The translations under genes and the position numbers were made by a program. A stretch of DNA of 64,000 bases from Coriobacteriia bacterium (lineage in GTDB: Bacteria > Actinomycetota > Coriobacteriia > Coriobacteriales > UMGS124), in NCBI GenBank assembly GCA_018368455.1, contig JAGZEG010000004.1:62001-126000 (forward strand), read 5' to 3'. This document shows positions 17,595 to 26,130 of this stretch, piece after piece. The notes under the pieces were generated by a model. The model ran no database searches, was not told where the DNA came from, and saw only the letters and a list, made by a program, of their open reading frames with translations. Every line of letters starts with the position of its first letter. Position 1 is the first letter of the stretch.

Positions 17595-18029
17595 ATGGAC
17601 TTTGGAACCGCCGTCATCTCCCTGCTCTTCATGGTGCTGGGTATCGTCATCGGCAACAAGGTGGGAGAGACGCTCGCCACTCGCCTGGGAAGCAATCGCC
17701 AGTTCTGGGCGTACAACATCGCGGCCATCGCCGTGGGCATCGTCGTGTCGGCCTTCGTGTCGGCCCTGGGCCTGCTGTGGGTCGCCGGCCTCGTCATCGG
17801 CCTCATCGGCGGCAGCATATTCGGCCTCAAGATGGGCTACGGCAAGAGTGTCGGCGTCTGGGCCAAGCACGACCGGCACTTCCGCGTCAACGCCGACCAG
17901 GTGAAGGCCGGGGAAGCCGTCAAGCGCGGCGAGGATCCGGACGAGATCGCCAAGCGCGACCTCATCAGCGTGGCACCCGACGGGGAAGAGAAGCATCCCA
18001 CCACGAAGAGCGGCCGAAGGGGTCGATAA
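17595..18029 (+). CDS. Small membrane protein of unknown function
   Basis: A 144-residue protein with three hydrophobic, Gly-rich helices in the first 90 residues (ISLLFMVLGIVIGNKVG, IAAIAVGIVVSAFVSALG, VAGLVIGLIGGSIFGL) and a hydrophilic, charged C-terminal half that should face the cytoplasm. I do not recognise a family. It sits 20 bases after the dehydrogenase gene and 3 bases before the rRNA methyltransferase gene, so it is probably cotranscribed with both. Confidence 0.75.
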   Translation: MDFGTAVISLLFMVLGIVIGNKVGETLATRLGSNRQFWAYNIAAIAVGIVVSAFVSALGLLWVAGLVIGLIGGSIFGLKMGYGKSVGVWAKHDRHFRVNADQVKAGEAVKRGEDPDEIAKRDLISVAPDGEEKHPTTKSGRRGR

Positions 18030-18032
18030 GCC

Positions 18033-20453
18033 ATGAGCGAGGAGACGAAGATGGACGAATTCGACCCCACGGTTGCTGACGCTGCGGCCGTGAAGGCACC
18101 GGAGCGCGGCAAGCGCTCCGGTGCGGCCAAACCTGCCCTCGAGTTCTCGGCGACGTGCCCCTCGGGCTTCGAGGCGGCGCTTGCCGGCGAGCTGCGCGGC
18201 CTGGGCTGCGCCCGCGTGCGCCCGCTGAAGGGCAGCGTCTCGTTTGCGGGCGACGTGGCGTGCGGCCTGCGCGTCTGCCTGTGGAGTCGTCTCGCGTCTC
18301 GTGTCGTGCTCGTTGTCAAGCGCGTGCCGTGCGCTACGGCTGACGAGCTATACGACGGCGTGCGCGGCATCGCGTGGGAGGACCACATCGCGCCGGGCGC
18401 CACGATCGCGGTGAGCGCGCGCGGTGGAAACGACGAGCTTCATGACCCGCGCTTCGCGGCCCTGCGCGTGAAGGACGGCGTGGCCGACCGCCTGCGCGAG
18501 CAGCGTGGCGAGCGCCCCAACGTTGACCCCGAGCGGCCCGACCTGCGCCTGACGTGCGCCGTGCACGACCGCCGCGCGACGATCGGCATCGACCTGTCCG
18601 GCGATCCGCTTATCGACCGCGGCTATCGCGTGCGCGCCCGCGCCCGCTCGCAGGCGTCGCCGGCGACGTTTCTGCGCGAGGACCTCGCGGCGTTCGTGCT
18701 GGCCCAGGGCGACTGGCCCCGCCGCTCCCGCCGCGATGCCCGCGCCGTGTTCGTAGACCCTCTGGGAACCTCGCCCGTGCTTGCCGTCGAGGCCGCGGCC
18801 ATCGCGTGCGACCGCGCGCCGGGCCTGACGCGCGACCGCTGGGGCTTCGACGCCTGGCTCGGCTTTGACGCGCAGGCGTGGGAGGCCGAGATCTCGGCGG
18901 CTGACGAGCGCTTCGACGCTGGCCTTGCGACGGGGCGCCGCGTCGTCGTGGCGGCTCGCGACGCCGGAGTGCGCAGCGAGCTCACCGACATGGCGAAGCG
19001 TGCGCACCTGCTCGACGCCATCGAGATCACGAGCGGAGGCCCGTCCGGGCTCAACCTGGGCGAGACGGCGCTGCCGAGCTCGCTCGCGGGTTGCGTCATC
19101 GTGGATGAGGGACTCTCCGGCGTCACGGGCGACCAGCCGGCCCGCCTTGCGACTGTGGCGGCCCTGCTGCGGACGCCGGCGCTGCGCGAGGTGCCACTCG
19201 TCGCGCTTGAGCCGGGTGACGCCCTCGGCTACCTGCTGGGCTACAAGCCCGAAGCCAGCGTCGATGTCATGAACGGCTCGGCGCGCGCCATCGTTGCGAG
19301 CTACCCCTCGGCTGCCCGTGCGGCGCGTCTCGCGGGGGAGAGCGGGCTCGCGGACGTGCCCGCTGCTCAGGGCGCCGGGGACGAGGACGGTGCGCTGCCA
19401 CCCGTGCCGAGCGTGAGCGCCTACAGCGACATCGCGCTGCCCGACGGCTCGACGATGGGCGTGCTCGTGCCGGCGAGCGACCAATTTGCGGCGCGCCTGG
19501 CAAAGGTGGGCAAGCTGCGCGCCAAGTGGGCGAAGCGCACCGGCGTGAGCTGCTATCGCGTGTACGACGCCGACCTGCCCGACTACGCTGTCACCGTCGA
19601 CCTGTACCAGGGCAGCGCCCAGACGCCGGGCCGCTGGCTCGTCATGAGCGAGTACGCGGCGCCCAAGGAGGTCGACGAGGCCCTGGCGGCGCGTCGTCTG
19701 GCCGATGCGCTCGCCATTGCGCCGCGCGTGCTGGGCGTCGACCCCGAGGACGTGTTCCTCAAGGTGCGCAAGCGCGCGAAGGGCGGCTCGCAGTATGCCT
19801 CCGACGCGCGCAGCCGCCGCGGACGTGGCGCGCTCGTGGAAGAGGGGGGCCTCACGTTCGAGGTCAACTTCTCCGACTACCTCGACACGGGCATCTTCCT
19901 CGACCATCGCGACGTGCGCGGGCGCATCCGCGAGCTGGCGAGTGGGACGCGCTTCCTGAACCTGTTCGCGTATACGGGCACGGCGAGCTGCTATGCGGCC
20001 GACGGCGGCGCGTTCTCCACGACGACGGTCGACCTGTCGGGGACGTACCTCGAGTGGGCCAAGCGCAACATGGAGCAGAACGGCTTCGCGGGCGGCTCGC
20101 ACGAGTACATCCAGGCTGACGTCATGCCGTGGATCCAGCAGACGCGCCACACGGCGCTGCGCTGGGACCTCATCTTCATCGACCCGCCGACGTTCTCCAA
20201 CTCGGCTAAGATGCGCCAGAGCGGCTTTGACGTGCAGCGCGACCATGCCGAGCTGCTCATCGGGGCGTCGCGCATCATGAGGCGAGGCGGCATGATCCTG
20301 TTCTCGTGCAACCTGCGCGGCTTCACGCCCGACAGCGAGGCGCTGGCCAAGGCAGGCCTCGAGATCCGCGACACGACGGAGGGCACGATCCCCGAGGACT
20401 TCTCGCGCAACGCGAAGATCCACCATGTGTATGAGGTGCGTCGCGTCGATTAG
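18033..20453 (+). CDS. RlmKL-like 23S rRNA methyltransferase, with degenerate RlmL half
   Basis: An 806-residue homologue of bifunctional RlmKL (E. coli form about 700). The THUMP domain (about residues 45-190) and the boundary sequence LYDGVRGI...RVKDGVADRLREQ are well kept. In the first methyltransferase half the SAM loop, normally DPLCGSGT, reads DPLGTSPV, and no NPPYG motif is present, so the m2G2445-type activity is doubtful. The second half (about 500-806) is intact: LFAYTGTAS, and IDPPTFSNS as the catalytic block for m7G2069-type methylation. It is cytoplasmic. An Asp/Ala-rich N-terminal extension of about 40 residues is extra. Confidence 0.87.
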   Translation: MSEETKMDEFDPTVADAAAVKAPERGKRSGAAKPALEFSATCPSGFEAALAGELRGLGCARVRPLKGSVSFAGDVACGLRVCLWSRLASRVVLVVKRVPCATADELYDGVRGIAWEDHIAPGATIAVSARGGNDELHDPRFAALRVKDGVADRLREQRGERPNVDPERPDLRLTCAVHDRRATIGIDLSGDPLIDRGYRVRARARSQASPATFLREDLAAFVLAQGDWPRRSRRDARAVFVDPLGTSPVLAVEAAAIACDRAPGLTRDRWGFDAWLGFDAQAWEAEISAADERFDAGLATGRRVVVAARDAGVRSELTDMAKRAHLLDAIEITSGGPSGLNLGETALPSSLAGCVIVDEGLSGVTGDQPARLATVAALLRTPALREVPLVALEPGDALGYLLGYKPEASVDVMNGSARAIVASYPSAARAARLAGESGLADVPAAQGAGDEDGALPPVPSVSAYSDIALPDGSTMGVLVPASDQFAARLAKVGKLRAKWAKRTGVSCYRVYDADLPDYAVTVDLYQGSAQTPGRWLVMSEYAAPKEVDEALAARRLADALAIAPRVLGVDPEDVFLKVRKRAKGGSQYASDARSRRGRGALVEEGGLTFEVNFSDYLDTGIFLDHRDVRGRIRELASGTRFLNLFAYTGTASCYAADGGAFSTTTVDLSGTYLEWAKRNMEQNGFAGGSHEYIQADVMPWIQQTRHTALRWDLIFIDPPTFSNSAKMRQSGFDVQRDHAELLIGASRIMRRGGMILFSCNLRGFTPDSEALAKAGLEIRDTTEGTIPEDFSRNAKIHHVYEVRRVD

Positions 20454-20475
20454 GGGGATCCTTCGATAACAACGG

Positions 20476-20577
20476 GCGGCGCTGGAGCACGTCATCTGCT
20501 GCGCTCCCGCGGTCCCTCGCGTATTTCAATACGCGTCGGGCCGCGGCGCCTTGCATCTGACGCACTCCAGCGTCGCC
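20476..20577. repeat. Dispersed palindromic element, copy 1
   Basis: This element follows the rlmKL stop by 22 bases. Outer arms GGCGGCGCTGGAG and CTCCAGCGTCGCC pair; the core is CGCGTA-TTTCAA-TACGCG. Inside are CATCTGCTGCGCT on the left and CCTTGCATCTGACGCACT on the right, which relate as direct repeats. It shares layout and sequence with the elements at 20600-20677 and 32029-32138. Confidence 0.75.
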
Positions 20578-20599
20578 TAACGGCGATAGCTTTCGCATG

Positions 20600-20677
20600 G
20601 TATCTGCGGCGTTGAAGGGCGGCTCGCGTACTTAGTACGCGTCGCCACCCTTCGCCTTGCATCCGGCGCACTGTGGC
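20600..20677. repeat. Dispersed palindromic element, copy 2
   Basis: Left flank TATCTGCGGCGTTG, then a hairpin GAAGGGCGGCTCGCGTA-CTTAG-TACGCGTCGCCACCCTTC, then GCCTTGCATCCGGCGCACTGTGGCC. It lies 22 bases after copy 1 in the same orientation. The rest of the 20454-20884 region holds no gene apart from the promoter area of the downstream regulator. Confidence 0.75.
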
Positions 20678-20884
20678 CTCGCTTAACGGGGTAAGGGTGC
20701 TTGCGAGCTCGCCGCTATTTCATAGCCCAACCCGCTCTACCTGCGGGTTGCAACTGGTAGGCGCCTTGCGGTTGCAGGAAAATGCAGCCTGTGGGTTGGT
20801 GGAGGGCGTTTGGGACGGCGCGTATTATGGGCTGCGTACCCGGCTTTCAGCAGCCAAAGCCCGCCCTCTCTGAAAGGCGCCCCT

Positions 20885-21931
20885 ATGAGCTTTCGTGACA
20901 ACCTACAGCACCTGAGGGCCATGCGTAACATGACGCAGGAACAGCTTGCGATGCTGCTTGGTGTCAGTCGCCAGTCGGTGACAAAGTGGGAGGCGGAAAA
21001 GGCCTCTCCCGAGATGGATAAGCTGCTTGCCATCTGCGACATTTTCGGCTGCACGCTTGACGACCTCGTTCGGGGCGACCTCAGCACTCGTCCTGCTGAG
21101 CCTTGCCCTCAGATGGTACAAGCAACCGGCCCCGTTCACGACGTCTGCGGCTACGACGAACACGCACGTCGTTTTGCCCTACAGGTTCCCACGGGCGTCG
21201 CGCTCTGTATCGCGGGCTTCATCCCTTCCGGGCTGCTTGCGAATATCGCCCTCGTTCCAGGCAGGCAGACGGGCATCTTGTCGGTAGTCTGCCTGTTCGC
21301 AGGCGTCTTGGCGGGGCTTGCCCTGCTTATCCCTGCCAGTATGGGGCACATCGCGTTCCAGAAGGCGCATCCTTACGTGCAGGACTTCTATACGGAGAAA
21401 GATCGTGCGCGGGCTCGGCGCACTATGTCGATCTGTCTCGTTGCAGGTATCGGACTCATCCTGCTGGGCCTCTTGGGGTTCTTTCTTTTCGATGGAACAG
21501 CGCACGAAGACACGTGGGGTAGCGCCGCTCTGTTTGCCGGTATCTCTGCGGGAGTGTGGTTTATCGTCTACGGCGGCATGACGCTGGGGCGCATGAACAT
21601 CGCCGGCTATAACAAGGAGATCGCCGAGAACCTTGAGCTTGACGACATCGAGGGTCTCGATGTGGACGAAGCCCGGCGCGCACGACTTCTTGCCGAGGGA
21701 CGCATGAACAGGCGTATCGGCGTTGTGTGCGGTGCCATCATGCTCGCGGCGATGATCGCCTCCCTCATCTGGCTGTTCCTTGGCGTGCTGTTTGCGGGCG
21801 GCAACGTGTCTGATCACGCGGCGTGGAGCGTCGCCGCGCATCAGCCGTTCTGGCTGCCCTGGGCCATCGGTGGCATCCTCTGCGGTATTGCCAGCCTGCT
21901 TATGCGCGAGTTCGGGAGTCGCAACGGCTAG
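20885..21931 (+). CDS. XRE-family regulator with C-terminal membrane domain
   Basis: A 348-residue protein. An N-terminal Cro/CI helix-turn-helix (residues about 1-65; MTQEQLAMLLGVSRQSVTKWEAEKASPEMDKL) is followed by roughly six membrane helices in three hairpins (near residues 98-160, 180-235, and 280-340), with a cytoplasmic loop of acidic character between the second and third pair. A DNA-binding domain fixed to the membrane suggests a regulator that senses a membrane or envelope signal. GAAAGG precedes the ATG at 20885. The gene stands alone between repeat blocks. Confidence 0.82.
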   Translation: MSFRDNLQHLRAMRNMTQEQLAMLLGVSRQSVTKWEAEKASPEMDKLLAICDIFGCTLDDLVRGDLSTRPAEPCPQMVQATGPVHDVCGYDEHARRFALQVPTGVALCIAGFIPSGLLANIALVPGRQTGILSVVCLFAGVLAGLALLIPASMGHIAFQKAHPYVQDFYTEKDRARARRTMSICLVAGIGLILLGLLGFFLFDGTAHEDTWGSAALFAGISAGVWFIVYGGMTLGRMNIAGYNKEIAENLELDDIEGLDVDEARRARLLAEGRMNRRIGVVCGAIMLAAMIASLIWLFLGVLFAGGNVSDHAAWSVAAHQPFWLPWAIGGILCGIASLLMREFGSRNG

Positions 21932-21993
21932 AGTGCTCTCCGCGCTTGTCGCGTTTGCGAGCTTCCTTGGGGTCGAGCCGCTTGCCCGGGCGC

Positions 21994-22192
21994 TTTTTGC
22001 GGATGTGCGGGCTTTTGCAAAATGAGCTCTCGAAAATGGGCGCGGATTGCGGTTGTGTGGGAAAAGATTGGCCCCATTTTGCGGATGTGCGAGGTGGCGC
22101 TCTAGGCCCAGCCTCCTGACCTGCGGGTTTTCTGGAGCATGCATGCGGAGCTTTCCCGCAAACCTCGCACAGCCGCAAATCGCGCCCATTTT
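21994..22192. repeat. Intergenic repeat block with long inverted repeat
   Basis: The left arm at 22032-22057 and the right arm at 22168-22192 are about 25 bases long and match as reverse complements with three or so mismatches (AAAATGGGCGCG core). A second pairing joins GCGGATGTGCGAG (22081) with CTCGCACAGCCGC (22165). The motif TTTTGCGGATGTGCG also occurs twice as a direct repeat (from 21994 and 22077). No gene is supported here. Confidence 0.7.
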
Positions 22193-22231
22193 GGAGGCGC
22201 GCTCCAACAAAACCCAGCACAAGCGAAAATT

Positions 22232-22417
22232 GCGCCCAGCCAGGAGGACGCTCGCCCCAGGCGCGCCCAGCCAGGAGGACGCCCGCCCCAGGCGCGCCCA
22301 GCCAGGAGGACGCCCGCCCCGGGCGCGCCCAGCCAGGGGGCATACCCGCCCCAGGCGCTCCCAGCCAGAGGGCATACCCGCCCCGGGCACGCCCAGCCAG
22401 GGGGCGCCTGCCCCCCC
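22232..22417. repeat. Tandem repeat of about six 31-32 bp units
   Basis: Units start at 22232, 22262, 22293, 22324, 22356 and 22388. Each has the pattern CGCGCCCAGCCAGG, then AGGACGCCCGCCCC or GGGCATACCCGCCCC. Units 1-3 share the first form and units 4-5 the second, so the array has grown by local duplication. It is directly adjacent, without spacers, so it is not a CRISPR. All frames are open across it because the unit lacks stops; no start site or protein character supports a gene. Confidence 0.85.
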
Positions 22418-22609
22418 CAAGCGTGTCTGCCCCTGGGCGCCTGCCTCTCATCAAACCCTCAGCTCAGCGCCTCATCCCCCGAGGATGATTCCAGAAATAC
22501 GCCTCAACCTCCCCGCTTCAATCATCCTGCCTGCCTGACGGGCCTCGATGGCACGCCCCTATCGTGAACGCCGGAAATGACCTGCGGATCGTGAGGAGAG
22601 GGCAAGCAC

Positions 22610-23398
22610 ATGGGAGCGTATGAAGAGGGCGTCTGCATCGAGGACGAGGAGGCGTTCGACCCGCTGGCGGAGGATTTCGCGCTGGTGGAAGACGCTGAGG
22701 ACGAGGGCATCGTCGACTTGCCGATCGTGCCCGAGATGCCGGAGTCGCTGCGTGGCAACAGCGTGTTCGACCGGCAACGCTATGCCAGCGCCCAGGACGC
22801 CATCGAGGAGCTGCTGCGCCGCAATCCCGGTCGCAAGCCCGTGTTCCTCGCCATCATAGAGGCGTGCTGCGAATCGCGTACGACGAGCGAGGTCGCGCGG
22901 GCAGTGAGCGCGGCGCAGGCAGAGAACCGCTCCGTGTACACGCCGTTGTCCTTGTGTTCGATCCTCGAGCGCGCTGGTGCTCTGACGAGCGAGGTTCCCG
23001 ACAGCGCCGACGAGGTGGTCGAACAGGAGGATGGCATCGAGTACCTCGAGGTGAAAGAGGCGCCCGAGGCAACGTGGACCTCGACGGATGACGGGCTCAT
23101 CGTGCTGTCGGCCCATCGGGAGGGTGGGGCTCTGCTAGAGTTGCTCTCTTCGGAGTCGGAGGCCATCTATCGGCCCGTCTACGAGCGCGTACTGGCGTTT
23201 TGCGCCGAGCGGCCTCAGCCTAAAAGCGCCATCGACGCGCTTGTCGACGACGACCCGCTCGTGCAGAGCCCCCGCCGCTACTCCAACCACTTCATAGAGC
23301 TTCTTGAGAACCGCGAGGCGCTGGCTTGGCACGACGGGGGCTGGAACGCCACGGAGCTCGGCCTGCGCTATCTGGAGGAGATAGCTGTCGGAGCGTAG
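22610..23398 (+). CDS. Unknown acidic protein heading the TorD/ferredoxin cluster
   Basis: A 262-residue soluble protein with GAGGAG upstream of its ATG. The first 45 residues are very acidic. Two segments (about 60-120 and 180-255) are helical and end in short beta-like pieces (ALAWHDGGWNATELGLRYLEE), reminiscent of winged-helix modules, but I cannot assign a family. It lies 41 bases before torD and in the same direction, which makes it the likely first gene of the cluster. It could be a regulator or an accessory protein for the exported reductases. Confidence 0.7.
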   Translation: MGAYEEGVCIEDEEAFDPLAEDFALVEDAEDEGIVDLPIVPEMPESLRGNSVFDRQRYASAQDAIEELLRRNPGRKPVFLAIIEACCESRTTSEVARAVSAAQAENRSVYTPLSLCSILERAGALTSEVPDSADEVVEQEDGIEYLEVKEAPEATWTSTDDGLIVLSAHREGGALLELLSSESEAIYRPVYERVLAFCAERPQPKSAIDALVDDDPLVQSPRRYSNHFIELLENREALAWHDGGWNATELGLRYLEEIAVGA

Positions 23399-23439
23399 CG
23401 CCCCTTCGCAGTTCATCCCTGAGTCGAGAGGATCATCCC

Positions 23440-24183
23440 ATGAACAAACTCGATACGAGTGCCGCCATCGCAGCCGGCGCCGCCTCATCTGCCGTCCCCG
23501 CCGCAAATCCCCAGCTCGAGGAGCTTGCTGGCGTCATGGACGGCCGCGCTCGCACGTATGGCCTGCTCGCCCGCCTGTTCCGCGTCGAGGTGGACCAGAC
23601 CCTGCTCGACGACCTGCGCGGCATGCGCTTCCCCACGAACACGGGCAACGCCCACGTCGATGCCGGCTACTCGCTCATGTATCGCTTCCTGAAGCGCACG
23701 TGGGAGGACAGCGTGCTCGAGCTGGCGCGTGACTACGTACGCACGTTCATCGGCCACGGCGTTAACGGCCATGCCGCGGCCTATCCCTACGAGTCGGTGC
23801 ACACGTCAGAGAAGCGTCTGCTCATGCAAGAGGCGCGCGCCGAGGTGCTCGCCGTCTATCGCGCCAACGGCCTCAAGAAGGAGGAGCACTGGCGCGAGTG
23901 CGAGGATCACATTGCCGTGGAGCTTGAGTTCATGCAGGTCATGGCCCAGCGCACAGCTGCCTTACTGCGAAAGGGCGACGAGGACGGCGCCGTTGTCGCC
24001 CTGCGCACGCAGCGCGCCTTTGTGGCCGACCACCTGGCGAACTGGGTGCCGATGCTTGCTGCCGACATGGGCCGCTTCGCCCAGACAGACCTCTATCGCG
24101 GCCTTGCTGAACTGACGCAGGGCTTCGTCGAGATTGAGGGGGCGCTCCTCGGCGAGCTGCTCTCGGGCGTCGAAGCGGCGTAG
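23440..24183 (+). CDS. TorD/DmsD-family chaperone for Tat-exported molybdoenzymes
   Basis: A 247-residue all-helical protein. After an Ala-rich leader of about 25 residues, the family pattern appears: RTYGLLARLFRVEVDQTLLDDLR, then YVRTFIGHGVNGHAAAYPYESVHTSEKRLLMQEAR, which corresponds to the Pro/Tyr-Glu-Ser motif of TorD proteins, and a final EFMQVMAQRTAALLRKGD block. These chaperones bind the twin-arginine signal of molybdoenzymes until cofactor insertion. Likely clients are the enzyme at 34624-38022 or others outside the window. It is followed after 8 bases by the NapG-like gene. Confidence 0.88.
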   Translation: MNKLDTSAAIAAGAASSAVPAANPQLEELAGVMDGRARTYGLLARLFRVEVDQTLLDDLRGMRFPTNTGNAHVDAGYSLMYRFLKRTWEDSVLELARDYVRTFIGHGVNGHAAAYPYESVHTSEKRLLMQEARAEVLAVYRANGLKKEEHWRECEDHIAVELEFMQVMAQRTAALLRKGDEDGAVVALRTQRAFVADHLANWVPMLAADMGRFAQTDLYRGLAELTQGFVEIEGALLGELLSGVEAA

Positions 24184-24191
24184 GGCGGTCG

Positions 24192-24842
24192 ATGGCGATG
24201 GGAGGCAAGGAGAAGAGGGAAGCTGGCGTCACGCGCCGGCAGGTCCTGGCGGGGCTCGGATGCGTCGTGGGCACCGTGGGCTTGGGGGCCGGCGCGAAGT
24301 ATCTGGGTGGGGGCAGCCTTCTGCGCCCGCCGGGTGGCCAGGACGAGGGGCGGCTGCTCTCGCTGTGCGTGCGCTGCCAGCGCTGCTACGAGGCATGCCC
24401 GCAGAAAGCCATTGCGCCTGCGGGCGTCGAGGGTGGCTTTGCGAACCTGCGCACGCCGACGGTTGACTTCCACGCCGGCTGGTGCGACTTCTGCACGGAG
24501 ACGAACGACGGGCATCCGCGGTGCGTCGAGATGTGTCCTACGACGGCGCTGCGCATCGAGCAGGGGGCGCAGAGGAGAGACGTCGTCATCGGGAAGCCGA
24601 TGTTGACGACGGACTGGTGTCTGGCATACCGCATGACGCGCTGCCGCGAGTGCTACGACGCGTGCGAGCTCGACGCCATCACGCTCGACGACGCCAAGCG
24701 CCCCCACATCGAGCTGGACAAGTGCAACGGCTGCGGGGCCTGCGAGTATGCGTGTCCTTCCATGACGGCGGGCACACCCGTGGCGGGCGCGACGCACCGC
24801 GCCATCATCGTCGTGGCGGCCGATCGGGGCGGGGAGGTGTAA
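24192..24842 (+). CDS. NapG-like Tat-exported ferredoxin (four [4Fe-4S] clusters)
   Basis: A 216-residue protein with an N-terminal twin-arginine signal (TRRQVLAGLG, then a hydrophobic helix). Cysteine groups follow in order: CVRCQRCYEACP, a CDFC...CVEMCP group, CRECYDACEL and CNGCGACEYACP. This is the NapG/MauM layout. NapG works on the outer face of the membrane with NapH to pass quinol electrons to a periplasmic-side reductase. The NapH-like gene follows after 4 bases. No NapA-type gene is in this cluster. Confidence 0.87.
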   Translation: MAMGGKEKREAGVTRRQVLAGLGCVVGTVGLGAGAKYLGGGSLLRPPGGQDEGRLLSLCVRCQRCYEACPQKAIAPAGVEGGFANLRTPTVDFHAGWCDFCTETNDGHPRCVEMCPTTALRIEQGAQRRDVVIGKPMLTTDWCLAYRMTRCRECYDACELDAITLDDAKRPHIELDKCNGCGACEYACPSMTAGTPVAGATHRAIIVVAADRGGEV

Positions 24843-24846
24843 GCGC

Positions 24847-26130
24847 ATGGCCAAGCGTGCAAGTTATAAGCCGCAGGCTCGCAAGACCGACGACGGCATG
24901 ACGTCTGTGACCTGCGAGAATGATACAAATCTTTCTGCTAAAGCTGAGTCTAAGCTTCAGGGAGAGGCCGAGGGTGAGATCGACGTTCGGAGCGTCCGGT
25001 CAAGGCCGGTGTGCTCGGACAAGCCGCAGGCGCGCGCCGAGAGGGCAGTGTCTTCCGGCGTCGCTCCGATCCGTCGCGCCAAAGCCGTCGCTTCGTATAA
25101 GCCGAGCGTGTCGGGCGGGCGCCGAAGGGGAGCGAGCCTCACGAGGCTGCGCCGTGCTCTACCGGCCCTTGTCCTGCTGGCGTGCTCCGTTGCGTTTGTG
25201 GCGATGGTGCCGCTCGGCAACATCTCGGCGTTCGGCTGGGAGTCCATCTCGGCCATCTGTCCCGTCGGTGCGCTGGCGACACTGCTGGCGAGCAAGACGC
25301 TCGTTCCGCGCGTGCTCATTAGCCTGCTCATTGCCGTGACGCTCATCGTGTTGTTTGGGCGCGCGTTCTGCTCATGGGTGTGCTCGGTGCCGCTCGTCCA
25401 GCGTCTGTTGGGCCTGCGCGACGGCGACCGCGAGAGCTCGCGCAAGAAGGGCGTCACGGGCTCGTGCGGTGGCGGGGCCGGCGGGTGCGGCTCGTCTGCT
25501 GGTTGCGCGAGCTGCGCCCAGGTGCGCGGCAAGGCGCTCGACACGCGTCACTGGGTGCTGGGCGGAAGCCTCTTGTCAGCGGCCGTGTTCGGCTTTCCCG
25601 TGTTTTGCCTCGTCTGCCCCATCGGGCTGACGTTTGCGGCCATCTACCTCGTGCTGCGCCTGTTCACGGGCAGCGCGTCGTGGGCACTTGTCATCGCGCT
25701 CGCACTGCTCGTCGTCGAGCTGCTTGTCGCGCGTCGCTGGTGTCACCGCTTCTGCCCACTCGGCGCGCTCATGTCGCTGGTCGCCAAGGCCAACCGCACG
25801 TTCGTGCCGACAATCGACCGCGCGGTCTGCCTCGAGACGCGTGAGGGGGCTCACGAGGGGGCGCGCTGCGGGCGCTGCGCGAAGGCGTGCCCCGAGGGCA
25901 TCGACTTGCGCGACCTCACGACGAGTCCGACGGCCATCAACGAGTGCGTCAAGTGCCGCGCCTGCGTGGAGGCGTGTCCGACGCATGCTATAGCCATGCC
26001 CCTGCTGCCGCCGAGGGGCGCCGCGACCCCGGTGCCGACTGGCGCGAACGCCGCCCCGCTTGCTGGGACCGCGCGTCCTGGGGAGTCCAGGACGCCTGTG
26101 AAGGAGGCGACGACCGATGTCGAGGCCTGA
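24847..26130 (+). CDS. NapH-like membrane ferredoxin
   Basis: A 427-residue membrane protein. About 95 hydrophilic residues precede four to five helices. Characteristic NapH/CcoG-type cysteine pairs at the membrane edge are CSWVCS and CHRFCPLG, and two [4Fe-4S] motifs follow (CGRCAKACPEG and CVKCRACVEACP). The N-terminal extension has low-complexity, repeated SYKP motifs. Between helices there is an odd Gly/Cys loop (SCGGGAGGCGSSAGCASCAQ) with five cysteines. In Nap-type systems NapH oxidises quinol. It overlaps the next gene by 14 bases. Confidence 0.86.
   Translation: MAKRASYKPQARKTDDGMTSVTCENDTNLSAKAESKLQGEAEGEIDVRSVRSRPVCSDKPQARAERAVSSGVAPIRRAKAVASYKPSVSGGRRRGASLTRLRRALPALVLLACSVAFVAMVPLGNISAFGWESISAICPVGALATLLASKTLVPRVLISLLIAVTLIVLFGRAFCSWVCSVPLVQRLLGLRDGDRESSRKKGVTGSCGGGAGGCGSSAGCASCAQVRGKALDTRHWVLGGSLLSAAVFGFPVFCLVCPIGLTFAAIYLVLRLFTGSASWALVIALALLVVELLVARRWCHRFCPLGALMSLVAKANRTFVPTIDRAVCLETREGAHEGARCGRCAKACPEGIDLRDLTTSPTAINECVKCRACVEACPTHAIAMPLLPPRGAATPVPTGANAAPLAGTARPGESRTPVKEATTDVEA

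Noticed and set aside
22232..22417. Repeat array considered as a CRISPR
   Set aside because: Units are directly adjacent with no unique spacers and no cas genes are nearby.
22047..22567. Open frames through the tandem repeat that could be read as a Pro/Ala-rich repeat protein
   Set aside because: All frames on both strands stay open because the unit lacks stops; there is no ribosome binding site and the frames start inside the inverted repeat.
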